From Flavobacteriales bacterium (GTDB taxonomy: Bacteria; Bacteroidota; Bacteroidia; CAIKAF01): 64,000 nucleotides of DNA. A program made the position numbers and the translations under genes. Below are positions 45,152 through 54,272 of the stretch, piece after piece; position 1 is the stretch's first letter, and every line of letters starts with the position of its first letter. Location of the stretch: assembly GCA_025055575.1 (NCBI GenBank), contig JANWWP010000017.1, forward strand, positions 1 to 64,000, given 5' to 3'. The notes beneath the pieces are model-generated. The model was not told where the DNA came from. It ran no database searches and saw only the letters and a program-made list of their open reading frames with translations.

Positions 45152-46246
45152 TCAGAGGATTCTTTCGGGCCCTGTACCTTCCTTATCTTGAATGATGTCT
45201 TCGGGACGCAAATTTAAACCGGATTTGGATATTAAGAAGTCATTAACATTTTCCTTTTCACTGTCCGGAAAAAGGAGATGCAAATTGGGCCCTGCGTCCA
45301 GGGTGAAGGTGACTCGGCATCCGGTGTTGGCACGGAAGGCTTTTAACGCATCCAACAGCGCAAGGGTGGTGGGTTTCATTAAAATAAACCACGGCCGGGA
45401 GGTCATCATCATAGCGTGCAAGGACAGCGCTTCGTGTTCAGTGATAAATGAAAAGGTCTCCCAGTCTCCAGAGACCAGGGCCATTTTCATCCTTTCAATA
45501 TTCTGAAAAGCCTGGCGGAAACGCTCAGCAGCGTAAGGATGCCCATTCATAAGGCCATGGCCTGCGCGGCTGCTTACGGCTTTTTCCTGTCGATCGCACA
45601 CCACAATCCAGTCGTTTAGACCCCGGAACTCCGGGTGAATATTCCATGAGACGGGAAAGGCTTCTTCGTCCGAGGATTTTTCTTCTAAAGGATGCTTTCC
45701 CCACAAGACAAAACCACCATACACAGAGCGGGAAGCGCTGCCCGAAGCCAGGCGCGAAAGGCGCGAGGCTTCGCTGAAAAAGTCTTCTTTTTTGGCTAAG
45801 GCGCCCGTGCATTCGTTTTCCAGTGTGCATAAAGCCAGGCAAAACGCGCTCATTCCGGAAGCTGAAGATGCAATACCCGCCGAATGCGGAAAGGTATTCC
45901 GCGAACGCACCCACAAGTGCTTTCCCTTGAGAAAAGGCTTTTGCGGCAGGAGGGATTGACAAAATGTTTTCAGCTTGTCTTCAAAAGCAGGCTTAGGCTG
46001 GCCGTCCAAAAGAAAAGATACCTCCATGGCACCGCTTTCGGACTCCGTGCAGACCACTTCCGTTTCCGTGTAACAAGCAGAAAGGGTGATGCTCAGGGAA
46101 GGATTGGCCGGCAGCTGTCCTTCAAATTTTCCCCAATATTTCACCAGCGCAATGTTGGAAGGACTTTTCCAGGCAGTGCGCACTAAAATTTGGGAGGGAT
46201 CAGGAAACCGGGCTAACGAAGCGCTGGGCCATTCACTCTGTGTCAT
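45152..46246 (-). CDS. Diphosphomevalonate decarboxylase (start at MTQSEW...)
   Basis: SPSNIALVKYWGKFEGQLPANPSLSITLS, FPHSAGIASSASGMSAFCLAL, SGSASRSVYGGFVLWG, AGPNLHLLF. Confidence 0.93.
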   Translation of the reverse strand: MTQSEWPSASLARFPDPSQILVRTAWKSPSNIALVKYWGKFEGQLPANPSLSITLSACYTETEVVCTESESGAMEVSFLLDGQPKPAFEDKLKTFCQSLLPQKPFLKGKHLWVRSRNTFPHSAGIASSASGMSAFCLALCTLENECTGALAKKEDFFSEASRLSRLASGSASRSVYGGFVLWGKHPLEEKSSDEEAFPVSWNIHPEFRGLNDWIVVCDRQEKAVSSRAGHGLMNGHPYAAERFRQAFQNIERMKMALVSGDWETFSFITEHEALSLHAMMMTSRPWFILMKPTTLALLDALKAFRANTGCRVTFTLDAGPNLHLLFPDSEKENVNDFLISKSGLNLRPEDIIQDKEGTGPERIL

Positions 46247-47156
46247 AAATAAATTCATGATATTGAAACACTGGCCATAGATTGCGGGTTTCAAAATAGT
46301 TTTTTACTTCTTCAGGAGGTCTTTTGGTGTATGCCAGAAGGAAATCGCCACCCCATGCACCCAGGGATTTGACCACTCCCTCAAAGTCTTGAAATTGCAG
46401 AACCTGTATGGGAGTTTTCTGTATTAACAACCCAATTTGGTTTTCATGTTCTTTAAGAACTTCAGAGGCTGTTTCGAAATCGGAAGCTTTCAGAAAAGCT
46501 TGCGTGAGGGCCGAAATTCTCTCCACTATCTCCTTTTTTTTATTGGACGACACCTGACGATAACGATGGATTTCATCGGAGGAGGACTGTTTTCGGCCAG
46601 AATACACAAAATAAAAATACCGTCGGACTTCAGGTGCAATGGAAACCGGCGCCACAAAGGGATTAGATACCTGCGTGCGCTGATACAAAATCGGACCTTT
46701 AGCGAAGGCACAGGCCACGTCATAGCCCGATCCGCCGAAAGTATCGGCCTGCAGAAGATAGGGGTTCACCCCGGAAAAAGCGGCCAGAAGAGCCAGCAAA
46801 GTGGCGCTGCTGCCCAAGCCCCAAAAACGCGGATAATCCGTGGCAGTGGAAATCTTGGAAGAAAGAAATAAATTCCTTTGACCCGACAAAATCCGAGCGC
46901 TGGAAAGAATATGACCCAGCCGCCTAGCCAGTTCGGAATCGGTGGTTTCTACCACCTGAAGCTGCTTGTCAAAAACAGCCTGAAACCAGAGCTCCCCTTG
47001 GTCTTTAGCTTCCCAATGGAGCGACTCCGAAATATTTTTTTCCCAACGCATGCTTTGGCCAAACACCACCGGTAGAGCCACACTTAAAGCCCCATCCAGA
47101 ATGGCATACTCCCCCATGAGCAAAACCTTCCCCCGGGCCTGGAGTATTTCTGGCAT
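46233..47156 (-). CDS. GYDIA-type GHMP kinase, candidate phosphomevalonate kinase
   Basis: ARGKVLLMGEYAILDGALSVALP, FWGLGSSATLLALLAAFSG, GGSGYDVACAFAKGPILY; between HMGR and decarboxylase genes. Confidence 0.82.
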   Translation of the reverse strand: MPEILQARGKVLLMGEYAILDGALSVALPVVFGQSMRWEKNISESLHWEAKDQGELWFQAVFDKQLQVVETTDSELARRLGHILSSARILSGQRNLFLSSKISTATDYPRFWGLGSSATLLALLAAFSGVNPYLLQADTFGGSGYDVACAFAKGPILYQRTQVSNPFVAPVSIAPEVRRYFYFVYSGRKQSSSDEIHRYRQVSSNKKKEIVERISALTQAFLKASDFETASEVLKEHENQIGLLIQKTPIQVLQFQDFEGVVKSLGAWGGDFLLAYTKRPPEEVKNYFETRNLWPVFQYHEFIYDTE

Positions 47157-48559
47157 CAGGATAATTTAATATCGCTGATCACCTCAGGGGAAATTTTCTC
47201 AGCAGAGCCTTCAATCAGTCCCTCGCGCAAAGCTACCAGGTAACTCCGCACCGCATTGAAGCTCACTTTGTTGTGCTTGAAATATTCCACAGCCAATTCT
47301 TTTTCTTTTTCGGTGGCTTCAAAATGGTTCAAAATGTTGAGGAGGTGCATCTTCATGTGCCCCTTTTGTATGCCGGTGGTGACGAGAGATTTGAGGGCTG
47401 CAAAATTGTTGGCCATACCCATGGTGGCAGCTATCATCATCAGCTCCTGGGCCGAGGGATGCCCTAAGAGCTCCAGCGAACGCCGCGCCATGGGATGCAG
47501 ACGGGTGAGGCCACCCACCACGCCCAGGGCCATAGGCACTTCCAGTACATAGCGAAAACGCCCCTCGGAGCTTTCCATGCGTGTGAGCGACCGATACTGA
47601 CCATCCCGGGCGGCATACGTGTGCCCGCAGGCTTCTACGGCACGAAAATCATTTCCCGTAGCCAGAACCACCGCGTCGATGCCGTTATAAATGCCTTTGT
47701 TGTGGGTTGTGGCACGGTGGGGGTCCACCTGAGCCACTTTCACAGCTAAAGAAAATTTGCGCATAAATTCCTGCGCCGAAAGGCCGCCATCAAAAGTCCC
47801 CAATTCTTCCACGGGACACTCCACCACACATTCTACTTTGCAGTTAGGGGTGTAATTGGATAGAATACTCATGATCACTGTCACCTCTCTCTCCGTGGCT
47901 TCAAGACCTTCGGCTTCCTGCATAAATTCGCGGAGGATCAAAGCAAATTCTTCCAGACAGGAATTGATAAAATTGGCGCCCATGGAGTCGCAGGTATCGA
48001 AAATGGCCTTCACCTGATAGTATCCTGGCTCATGGTGCGTCATGTCCACGAGCTGGATGTCCAGAATGCCGCCGCCGCGTTTTTCCATATTTCCGGTGAT
48101 GTGGCGAGTGCCGGCCAGAAATTGAGTTTTCAGTTCCGGGAAAAGCGCTTTGAGTTTTTCAGGGCGTCCCATCCAAATAAAATGTACCTGGCCTATTTTT
48201 TCGACCGATACGACGCGGGCCTGAAAACCACCGCGGGTGCTCCAGAATTTGGCGCTTTTGGCCGCCGCAGCTACCACAGAACTTTCCTCAATAACCATGG
48301 GCACGGTATACGTCCGGCCGTTGATCACCACATTCGGTACTACGCCATAAGGAAAGAAAAAGTTGGTAATGGTATTTTCACTGAATTCATCCAATTGCTT
48401 CTGGATATTTGGGTCCATGTGCCAGAAGGAGCGTATTTCTCTTTCGGCCTCAGAAGCATCCGGAAACAAGCCGCAGATGCGTTTCAGTTTTTCTTCCTTG
48501 GTCAGTTTTGAGAAACCATCCATACGGAGAGGCTTTTCTGAAGGATGTACAGGATTCAT
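47156..48559 (-). CDS. Hydroxymethylglutaryl-CoA reductase (class II-like)
   Basis: ENTITNFFFPYGVVPNVVINGRTYTVPMVIEESSVVAAAAKSAKFW, DTCDSMGANFINSCLE, GVVGGLTRLHPMARRSLELLGHP. Confidence 0.95.
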   Translation of the reverse strand: MNPVHPSEKPLRMDGFSKLTKEEKLKRICGLFPDASEAEREIRSFWHMDPNIQKQLDEFSENTITNFFFPYGVVPNVVINGRTYTVPMVIEESSVVAAAAKSAKFWSTRGGFQARVVSVEKIGQVHFIWMGRPEKLKALFPELKTQFLAGTRHITGNMEKRGGGILDIQLVDMTHHEPGYYQVKAIFDTCDSMGANFINSCLEEFALILREFMQEAEGLEATEREVTVIMSILSNYTPNCKVECVVECPVEELGTFDGGLSAQEFMRKFSLAVKVAQVDPHRATTHNKGIYNGIDAVVLATGNDFRAVEACGHTYAARDGQYRSLTRMESSEGRFRYVLEVPMALGVVGGLTRLHPMARRSLELLGHPSAQELMMIAATMGMANNFAALKSLVTTGIQKGHMKMHLLNILNHFEATEKEKELAVEYFKHNKVSFNAVRSYLVALREGLIEGSAEKISPEVISDIKLS

Positions 48560-48593
48560 AATGGTTTAAATAACAGTTATTTGTAGATTTTTG

Positions 48594-49616
48594 TTATGAA
48601 TAATCCGAAAGTTTTTTGGGTTTCAAAAAGGCAAAAGCGGTTTGGAGCCCTTTGATTTGTGATTTTGTAAAGACGTCCAGGGCTTTAGCATCTTGGGCCG
48701 CATATTTTAAAAAGGCCGAAGCTTGACCGTAGATGGCCGGAAGCGGAGATTGAGATATCAAAAAGTAACCGTCAAGAAAATTTTTTATGCCACCGGATAC
48801 AATAATGTTCCGGGTTTGGATGGGAAACGCCTGTTTTTTATAAATTTTTTGCAGCATGGCCATCATTTCCACGGCCGAATGTCCCACCAGCGCTAGCGGA
48901 GCCAGGCCCTCTGCATCAGGATTCCGATGGTTTTCGAGACGCGTAAAATTTGTGCCGCCGAAGCTTCCAAAGTCCACAGCCAGCAAAGGAAGCCGAAGCA
49001 AAGCCTCCAGCGAGGCCGGCCCAAATCCCTGACCCACTTCTTTCACAATGATGGGGAAGGTGGCATGGTTCAGACATTCCTGAATGACATCCAAGGGTCT
49101 GCGGCCGAAGCGATCGCCCTCTGGCTGCATCAATTCCTGAAGAGGATTCACGTGAATAATGAGACCATCTGCCCCCAAACTGCTGACCAAGTCCTCTACG
49201 ATTTGCCACTCACTCTTTTGTAAAATGCGTTCAATTTGAGCGATGCCCAAATTCGCAAAAAAAGGCACATCCGGACCCAACACCGGACGCAGATTGAAAT
49301 CTGCCCATCGCGACCGGCTGTGCAGCAGGGGCCGGCAGGACCCCAGGCCCATGCCCAAACCATAGCGGGCACACACCTCCGCCAAGCGTTGGTTGATGGT
49401 GTAAGCCGCCTCCGTGCCGCCGGTCATACTGCTAATCCAAATCGGGTACTGCATTTCCTTATTTCCGAGCCGCACCGGAAGGGTGGCAGATTCCTCAGGG
49501 TGGGGTGCCAGCATAGGCTCATAAAAGAAACGGGAATCCGCTTCTGAGACGCTCACCTGGGATTCAAAAGCCAGCCGAATGTGATCGGATTTTCGGATAT
49601 CCAGTTCTTCTTTCAA
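48594..49616 (-). CDS. fni: Type 2 isopentenyl-diphosphate delta-isomerase
   Basis: RKSDHIRLAFESQV, ISSMTGGTEAAYTINQRLAEVCARYGLGMGLGSCR, IVKEVGQGFG, AVDFGSFGGTNFTRLE; ORF track start 49625 (TTG) lies inside a TACATTTG box. Confidence 0.93.
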   Translation of the reverse strand: MKEELDIRKSDHIRLAFESQVSVSEADSRFFYEPMLAPHPEESATLPVRLGNKEMQYPIWISSMTGGTEAAYTINQRLAEVCARYGLGMGLGSCRPLLHSRSRWADFNLRPVLGPDVPFFANLGIAQIERILQKSEWQIVEDLVSSLGADGLIIHVNPLQELMQPEGDRFGRRPLDVIQECLNHATFPIIVKEVGQGFGPASLEALLRLPLLAVDFGSFGGTNFTRLENHRNPDAEGLAPLALVGHSAVEMMAMLQKIYKKQAFPIQTRNIIVSGGIKNFLDGYFLISQSPLPAIYGQASAFLKYAAQDAKALDVFTKSQIKGLQTAFAFLKPKKLSDYS

Positions 49617-49622
49617 GGCCGG

Positions 49623-49630
49623 CAAATGTA
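49623..49630 (-). promoter_or_regulatory. -7 box (minus TACATTTG) for the mevalonate operon/idi2
   Basis: CAAATGTA on + strand; next in-frame TTG (49616) is 6 nt downstream. Confidence 0.55.
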
Positions 49631-49734
49631 CAAAAGTTAATGGAATGTTAATGCCGGAGTTTTAAAAATGCGCTTCTTTGGTTTGGATCCACTCGGCAAA
49701 ACAAATGATATGTGAAACGCCCTTTGAAAAACAA

Positions 49735-49764
49735 AAAATCCCAATCCGCGCGGATTGGGATTTT
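49735..49764 (-). terminator. 30-bp perfect palindrome, likely terminator of 49783..50574
   Basis: AAAATCCCAATCCGCGCGGATTGGGATTTT, followed on the minus strand by T-rich tract. Confidence 0.8.
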
Positions 49765-49782
49765 AAGGAATAAAGGGTTGAA

Positions 49783-50574
49783 TTATTTACCCAGGTGTAC
49801 AAAACGTTTTGTAATAGTTTTTCCCTGAAAGGAGAGAGAGTAGGTGTAAATTCCTGCGGGCAAATGTCGGAGATTCAGCTGATATTGATTCAGACCGGCC
49901 TGGCCCATGATATTTTTTTGTTCCACCACAGCGCCTGTGACGGAAGCCATTCTCAACTGAACCATACCATGGCGTGGTAAGGTGAAAGAAATTTGGGTGA
50001 AGTCTGAGGTGGGATTAGGGGAATTCTGTGACACACTGAAACTATTCGAGTTCACGGTCATTTCTTCCTCCGAGGCGCTGCAACTTGGATTGATTTCAAA
50101 AGGTATGTAAAAGGCCGTATCAATCTGCAATACGAAGGATGCGGGAGTGCAGGTGTTGCTGGCATGCACCCGTGCAGAAGCCGAGACTTTAATGTTATAG
50201 CTTCCAGCCACCGATCCATTGCCTAAGAAACGAAGGCAGGCACGTTCAAACTGATTGTTCTGAGGATTTAAATTAATTTGCTGGCCTAAACCTACCTGAT
50301 TGCCATCTTTATATAATTCCCACATCCAGGATCCGGGGGGCAGTTGGTCCACGTTGTTGACGGTCACTTGGCAAATGAATACCGTCAAAGGCCCTACCGT
50401 TGTATTGGTGGGAAGGGTTACCGTGGTAGTTTCGTTATAATTCACCCCGGGCTTTGCGCAGGGGAGGGGCAGAATACCGCCCGAAGTGGTGGTATCCACC
50501 GGCGTACATGGCTGGGCCAAGAGAGCTCCTGCAGTGATGACGGTGCTGAGAGAAAGGAATAGAATTTTTTTCAT
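49783..50574 (-). CDS. Small T9SS sorting domain-containing secreted protein
   Basis: Signal peptide MKKILFLSLSTVITAGALLAQ; C-terminal SVSQNSPNPTSDFTQISFTLP...GIYTYSLSF. Confidence 0.82.
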   Translation of the reverse strand: MKKILFLSLSTVITAGALLAQPCTPVDTTTSGGILPLPCAKPGVNYNETTTVTLPTNTTVGPLTVFICQVTVNNVDQLPPGSWMWELYKDGNQVGLGQQINLNPQNNQFERACLRFLGNGSVAGSYNIKVSASARVHASNTCTPASFVLQIDTAFYIPFEINPSCSASEEEMTVNSNSFSVSQNSPNPTSDFTQISFTLPRHGMVQLRMASVTGAVVEQKNIMGQAGLNQYQLNLRHLPAGIYTYSLSFQGKTITKRFVHLGK

Positions 50575-50594
50575 AGATCTATTTTAAACGTGGG

Positions 50595-50602
50595 CAAAAA
50601 TA
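50595..50602 (-). promoter_or_regulatory. -7 box (minus TATTTTTG) for 49783..50574
   Basis: TAnnTTTG 20 nt before start. Confidence 0.55.
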
Positions 50603-50603
50603 A

Positions 50604-50975
50604 TTAAATTCCGTTGTTTTTGGCAATATCATCCATGATGATGTATTCTATGGCCTCGGAAACAGTGGGTATGAGAGTAAGAATCTTATCTAACTGTGAA
50701 ATTTGAATAAGTTTTTTTGCAAAATCACTCACGCCGGTCACCACAAAGAGGCCATTGGACTGACGGCACTGGCGATCGCCAATCAAAAGAGCCGAAAGTC
50801 CCGAAGAGTCAATATATTTCGTGTGGGACAAATCCAGAATGATATTAGAATACCCTTTGCCTGAAAGCAATACGAGCTCGGCTTTTATTTTGGGGGCCAC
50901 CAGGCCGTCTAATTTTGGCACCAGCACCTCCAATACCGCGTAGCGGTCTTCCTCACGCACATTAAAAAGTTCCAT
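50604..50975 (-). CDS. STAS domain protein (anti-sigma factor antagonist-like)
   Basis: NIILDLSHTKYIDSSGLSALLIGDRQC. Confidence 0.88.
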   Translation of the reverse strand: MELFNVREEDRYAVLEVLVPKLDGLVAPKIKAELVLLSGKGYSNIILDLSHTKYIDSSGLSALLIGDRQCRQSNGLFVVTGVSDFAKKLIQISQLDKILTLIPTVSEAIEYIIMDDIAKNNGI

Positions 50976-51129
50976 GATGAATTATGGCGTCAAAAATAGA
51001 AAAGGTTCACAATGGGATTTTTTTAATAAAGTTATGTAGGGGTTTTAAAGATTTTCCGCTTTTTTCTTTTTGAGGTGGATAACCTGGCGCAAAGCCGGGA
51101 GGATGGTTCTGGTGTTAGGCCATTGGGGG

Positions 51130-54100
51130 TCACAATACGCCTTCGGCAGCGCTTGCTGGCAGACGGGAGGCGGAGCGCGCCGCCCAACGTAATTTCAACT
51201 TTTCAAAAATGTAATATATGCAAGGCACCACCACTAAGGTTAGCGCCAAGGAACTGGTCAAGCCCCCGATAATCACCCAGGCCATGCCATTTTTCACCTC
51301 CGCACCTGCACTTTTATTGAGTGCAATGGGCAACATACCAAATACCATGGCGAGGGTGGTCATGAGTATGGGCCGGAAGCGTTCGCGGCCGGCCTCAATA
51401 AGCGCTTCGGTAAGCGCCATTCCCTCTTCTTTTAGTTGATTGGTGAAGTCCACCAGGAGAATTCCATTTTTCGCCACCAACCCCATCAACATAATTATGC
51501 CAATAATGCTGAAGATGCTCAGGTCTTCCATGGTGAGCGCCAGCGCTAAGAAGGCGCCTATGCTGGCCAGCGGCAAAGCAAACAAAACCACGAAGGGATA
51601 CAAAAGGCTTTCGTACAGCGCCACCATCACCAGATACACCAGTAGGATGGCAATAATCAAAGAAAATCCAAGACTCGAAAAGCTTTCCTGCATGCGCTGC
51701 TGGTTGCCCACAAACTGCCATGTGACGTTGCTTGGGAGTCTCAACCGGCCAATGGCCTGGGCGACTTCGCGACCCACCGTTCCCGGAGAGCGCCCGACTA
51801 CGTTGGCGTTCACACGGACAGAAGGAAGCCGGTCGGTTCTCTCCAGGACACTTTCCCCCAGAGTTTCTTTTAAAACGGCAAATTGATCCAAATACACATT
51901 CTGGCCTGTAGCGGTGGGAAATGAAAGGCTTTTCAAATCCTCTGGACTGCGACGAAATGCCGCATCGTTCTGAACAAGGAGTGTATGTTCTTCCCCTTCC
52001 ACCGTCACTTTCAAGTCTTCATTACCTCTCACAGCGGTGGCCAACGTCAGGCCCACCTGAGCGGCATTCAGCCCGAGACGTGTCATTTTCTCCTTGTTCA
52101 GGACAATCCTTATTTCGGGTCTTGGAATTTTTGTGCTGAATTGGTGATATTTGGTTCCCGGGGTTTTTTTCAGAATCTCCATAATTTTTTCAGCGGCCAC
52201 CCTGAGACTGTCGCGGTTCGGGGATTTGACGGAAATAGAGACATCCGCCTCCCCCGTGTTGCCGGTGACGGTGATGGGCGCCACGGTGGCCATCACACCC
52301 GGAATGGTTGAAATTTCTTTTTCCACGAGCACGGCAAAATCGGTGGAGGACAGGCTTCTCTGCCCGGGGGGCACCAGGTTCACGGTGGATTCCGAAAAAT
52401 GCGGATTGGAGGAGGTGAGCCCTGTGAAGCCCGTGCTGGAATACCCTACATTAGTAAAAACACTTATCACCTCTGGATGGCTGAAGAGGATCCGTTCAGC
52501 CTGCAGGACGATGCGGTTGGTTTCCATAAGTGAAGTGCCGGGCGGCATTTCAATTCTCAGGTTGAATTGGCTTCGATCGCCTTGTTTCACGAAAGTGGCG
52601 CCTATGAACCCCAAGGCAGGAAGAAGGAAAGACCCCGCCATGGCCAAAAGGGTGCCTCCCAGCACATAGCGCTTGTGGGCCAGACTCCAGCGCAAAATCC
52701 GCGCATAGGCATCCCGGGCCGACGCAATTAAATTTTCAAAGGCCCTGTTCAGGCGTATCCAGAGCGAGGAACCCGTGAGATGCGTCAATTTTCCGAAACG
52801 GGAAGCCAGAAGCGGCGTGAGCGTGAAACACACCAAAAGACTCATCAAAGTGCTGGCCACCACCACCAAGGAAAATTCTCTCAGAATGTTTCCAATGATT
52901 CCTCCGGCCAAACTGAGCGGCACGAAGACCACCACGTCCACCAAGGTGATGGCTATTGCGGTGAAACCAATTTCGGCCCGGCCGTCCAGAGCGGCGCGCC
53001 GGCGGTCTTTTCCCATTTCCATGTGACGGTAGATATTTTCCAGGATCACGATGGCGTCGTCCACCAAGATGCCCACCACTAAGGAAAGCGCCATCAGGGT
53101 CATCAGATTGAGGGACATGTTCAAGGCATACATGAGAATGAATGTGGGGATCATGGACGTGGGCAGGGCCACAAGCACAAACAGGGAACTCCGCACACTG
53201 TGCAGGAAAAAAAGCATGACGAGGGCCACGATAAGGATAGCCAAAGCCAGATCCTCCACCACGGCATTGGCTGAAGCTAAGGTATAGGTACTCTGGTCGG
53301 ACGCAATATCGAATTTCAATTTTTTCTGAGCCCACTGTTTTTCTAGCTCTGCCAGCCGGGCCTTCACCAATGCACTCACTTCCACGCTGTTGGCGTCGGT
53401 TTGTTTCATAATGGTCAGTCCTATGGAAGGCCTGCCGTTAATCCGGCTGAGGGTGGAAGGCTCTTCTTCATCATCTGCGACCTCCGCCACATCTTTTAAG
53501 TACACGGTTCCTCCCGAGGGCGTCATGTACACCAGAAGATCTTGCAACTCTTCCGCACTGGTGAATTTACTGTCAAAGGTGAGTGTTAAATCGTTGAATC
53601 GGTCTTCCAGCGTTCCGGCCGGCACACTCAAACCCGAGGCCTGAAGCGCCTGGCTCACCATCACCGGCGTGAGTCCAAGGGCCTCCAGCCGATCTTTTTT
53701 CAGGTTCACCCGGAACTGGCGGGGAGTGGCTCCCAATACCTGAACTGCACCGACACCCGGCACATTGGCCAAAACAGGCCGAATGGTCTTATCCACAATT
53801 TCATATAATTCCCGATTGCTGAGTTCTGCGCTTAAGGCAATGCGTAAAACTGGAACATCATCCGTGGAGAATTTGGAAATGGAAGGCTTTTGCACCTCAT
53901 CCGGCAGCTGGGACATCACCTGATCCACCTTGCGTTGGGCATCGGCCAGGGCGTTGTTCACATCCACGTGATTTTTAAGTTCCAGAATAATTACGGATAC
54001 ATTCTGCTGGGAATTGGCGTTAATTCGGTCCAGTCCTTCCATACTGGACAAAGCCTCCTCCAACACTTTAGTAACAGAGGTCTCCACCTCTCGTGCAGAG

Positions 54101-54267
54101 GCTCCGGGATATACCGTTATTATGGTAAGCGTATTGGCATCGAACTTGGGTAGGAGGTTATAGTTAAGCCTTTGATAGGAAATAATTCCAAATAGAATGA
54201 GTCCCGTGAAAACGACTGTAACCAGAAGGGGACGTCGGATGGAGAGCTCTGTGAGGCGCATGGGCAC
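51130..54267 (-). CDS. AcrB-like efflux RND transporter permease
   Basis: 1045 aa; YNLLPKFDANTLTIITVYPGASAREVE, LSLVVGILVDDAIVILENIYRH. Confidence 0.95.
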   Translation of the reverse strand: MPMRLTELSIRRPLLVTVVFTGLILFGIISYQRLNYNLLPKFDANTLTIITVYPGASAREVETSVTKVLEEALSSMEGLDRINANSQQNVSVIILELKNHVDVNNALADAQRKVDQVMSQLPDEVQKPSISKFSTDDVPVLRIALSAELSNRELYEIVDKTIRPVLANVPGVGAVQVLGATPRQFRVNLKKDRLEALGLTPVMVSQALQASGLSVPAGTLEDRFNDLTLTFDSKFTSAEELQDLLVYMTPSGGTVYLKDVAEVADDEEEPSTLSRINGRPSIGLTIMKQTDANSVEVSALVKARLAELEKQWAQKKLKFDIASDQSTYTLASANAVVEDLALAILIVALVMLFFLHSVRSSLFVLVALPTSMIPTFILMYALNMSLNLMTLMALSLVVGILVDDAIVILENIYRHMEMGKDRRRAALDGRAEIGFTAIAITLVDVVVFVPLSLAGGIIGNILREFSLVVVASTLMSLLVCFTLTPLLASRFGKLTHLTGSSLWIRLNRAFENLIASARDAYARILRWSLAHKRYVLGGTLLAMAGSFLLPALGFIGATFVKQGDRSQFNLRIEMPPGTSLMETNRIVLQAERILFSHPEVISVFTNVGYSSTGFTGLTSSNPHFSESTVNLVPPGQRSLSSTDFAVLVEKEISTIPGVMATVAPITVTGNTGEADVSISVKSPNRDSLRVAAEKIMEILKKTPGTKYHQFSTKIPRPEIRIVLNKEKMTRLGLNAAQVGLTLATAVRGNEDLKVTVEGEEHTLLVQNDAAFRRSPEDLKSLSFPTATGQNVYLDQFAVLKETLGESVLERTDRLPSVRVNANVVGRSPGTVGREVAQAIGRLRLPSNVTWQFVGNQQRMQESFSSLGFSLIIAILLVYLVMVALYESLLYPFVVLFALPLASIGAFLALALTMEDLSIFSIIGIIMLMGLVAKNGILLVDFTNQLKEEGMALTEALIEAGRERFRPILMTTLAMVFGMLPIALNKSAGAEVKNGMAWVIIGGLTSSLALTLVVVPCIYYIFEKLKLRWAARSASRLPASAAEGVL

Positions 54268-54272
54268 AACAG

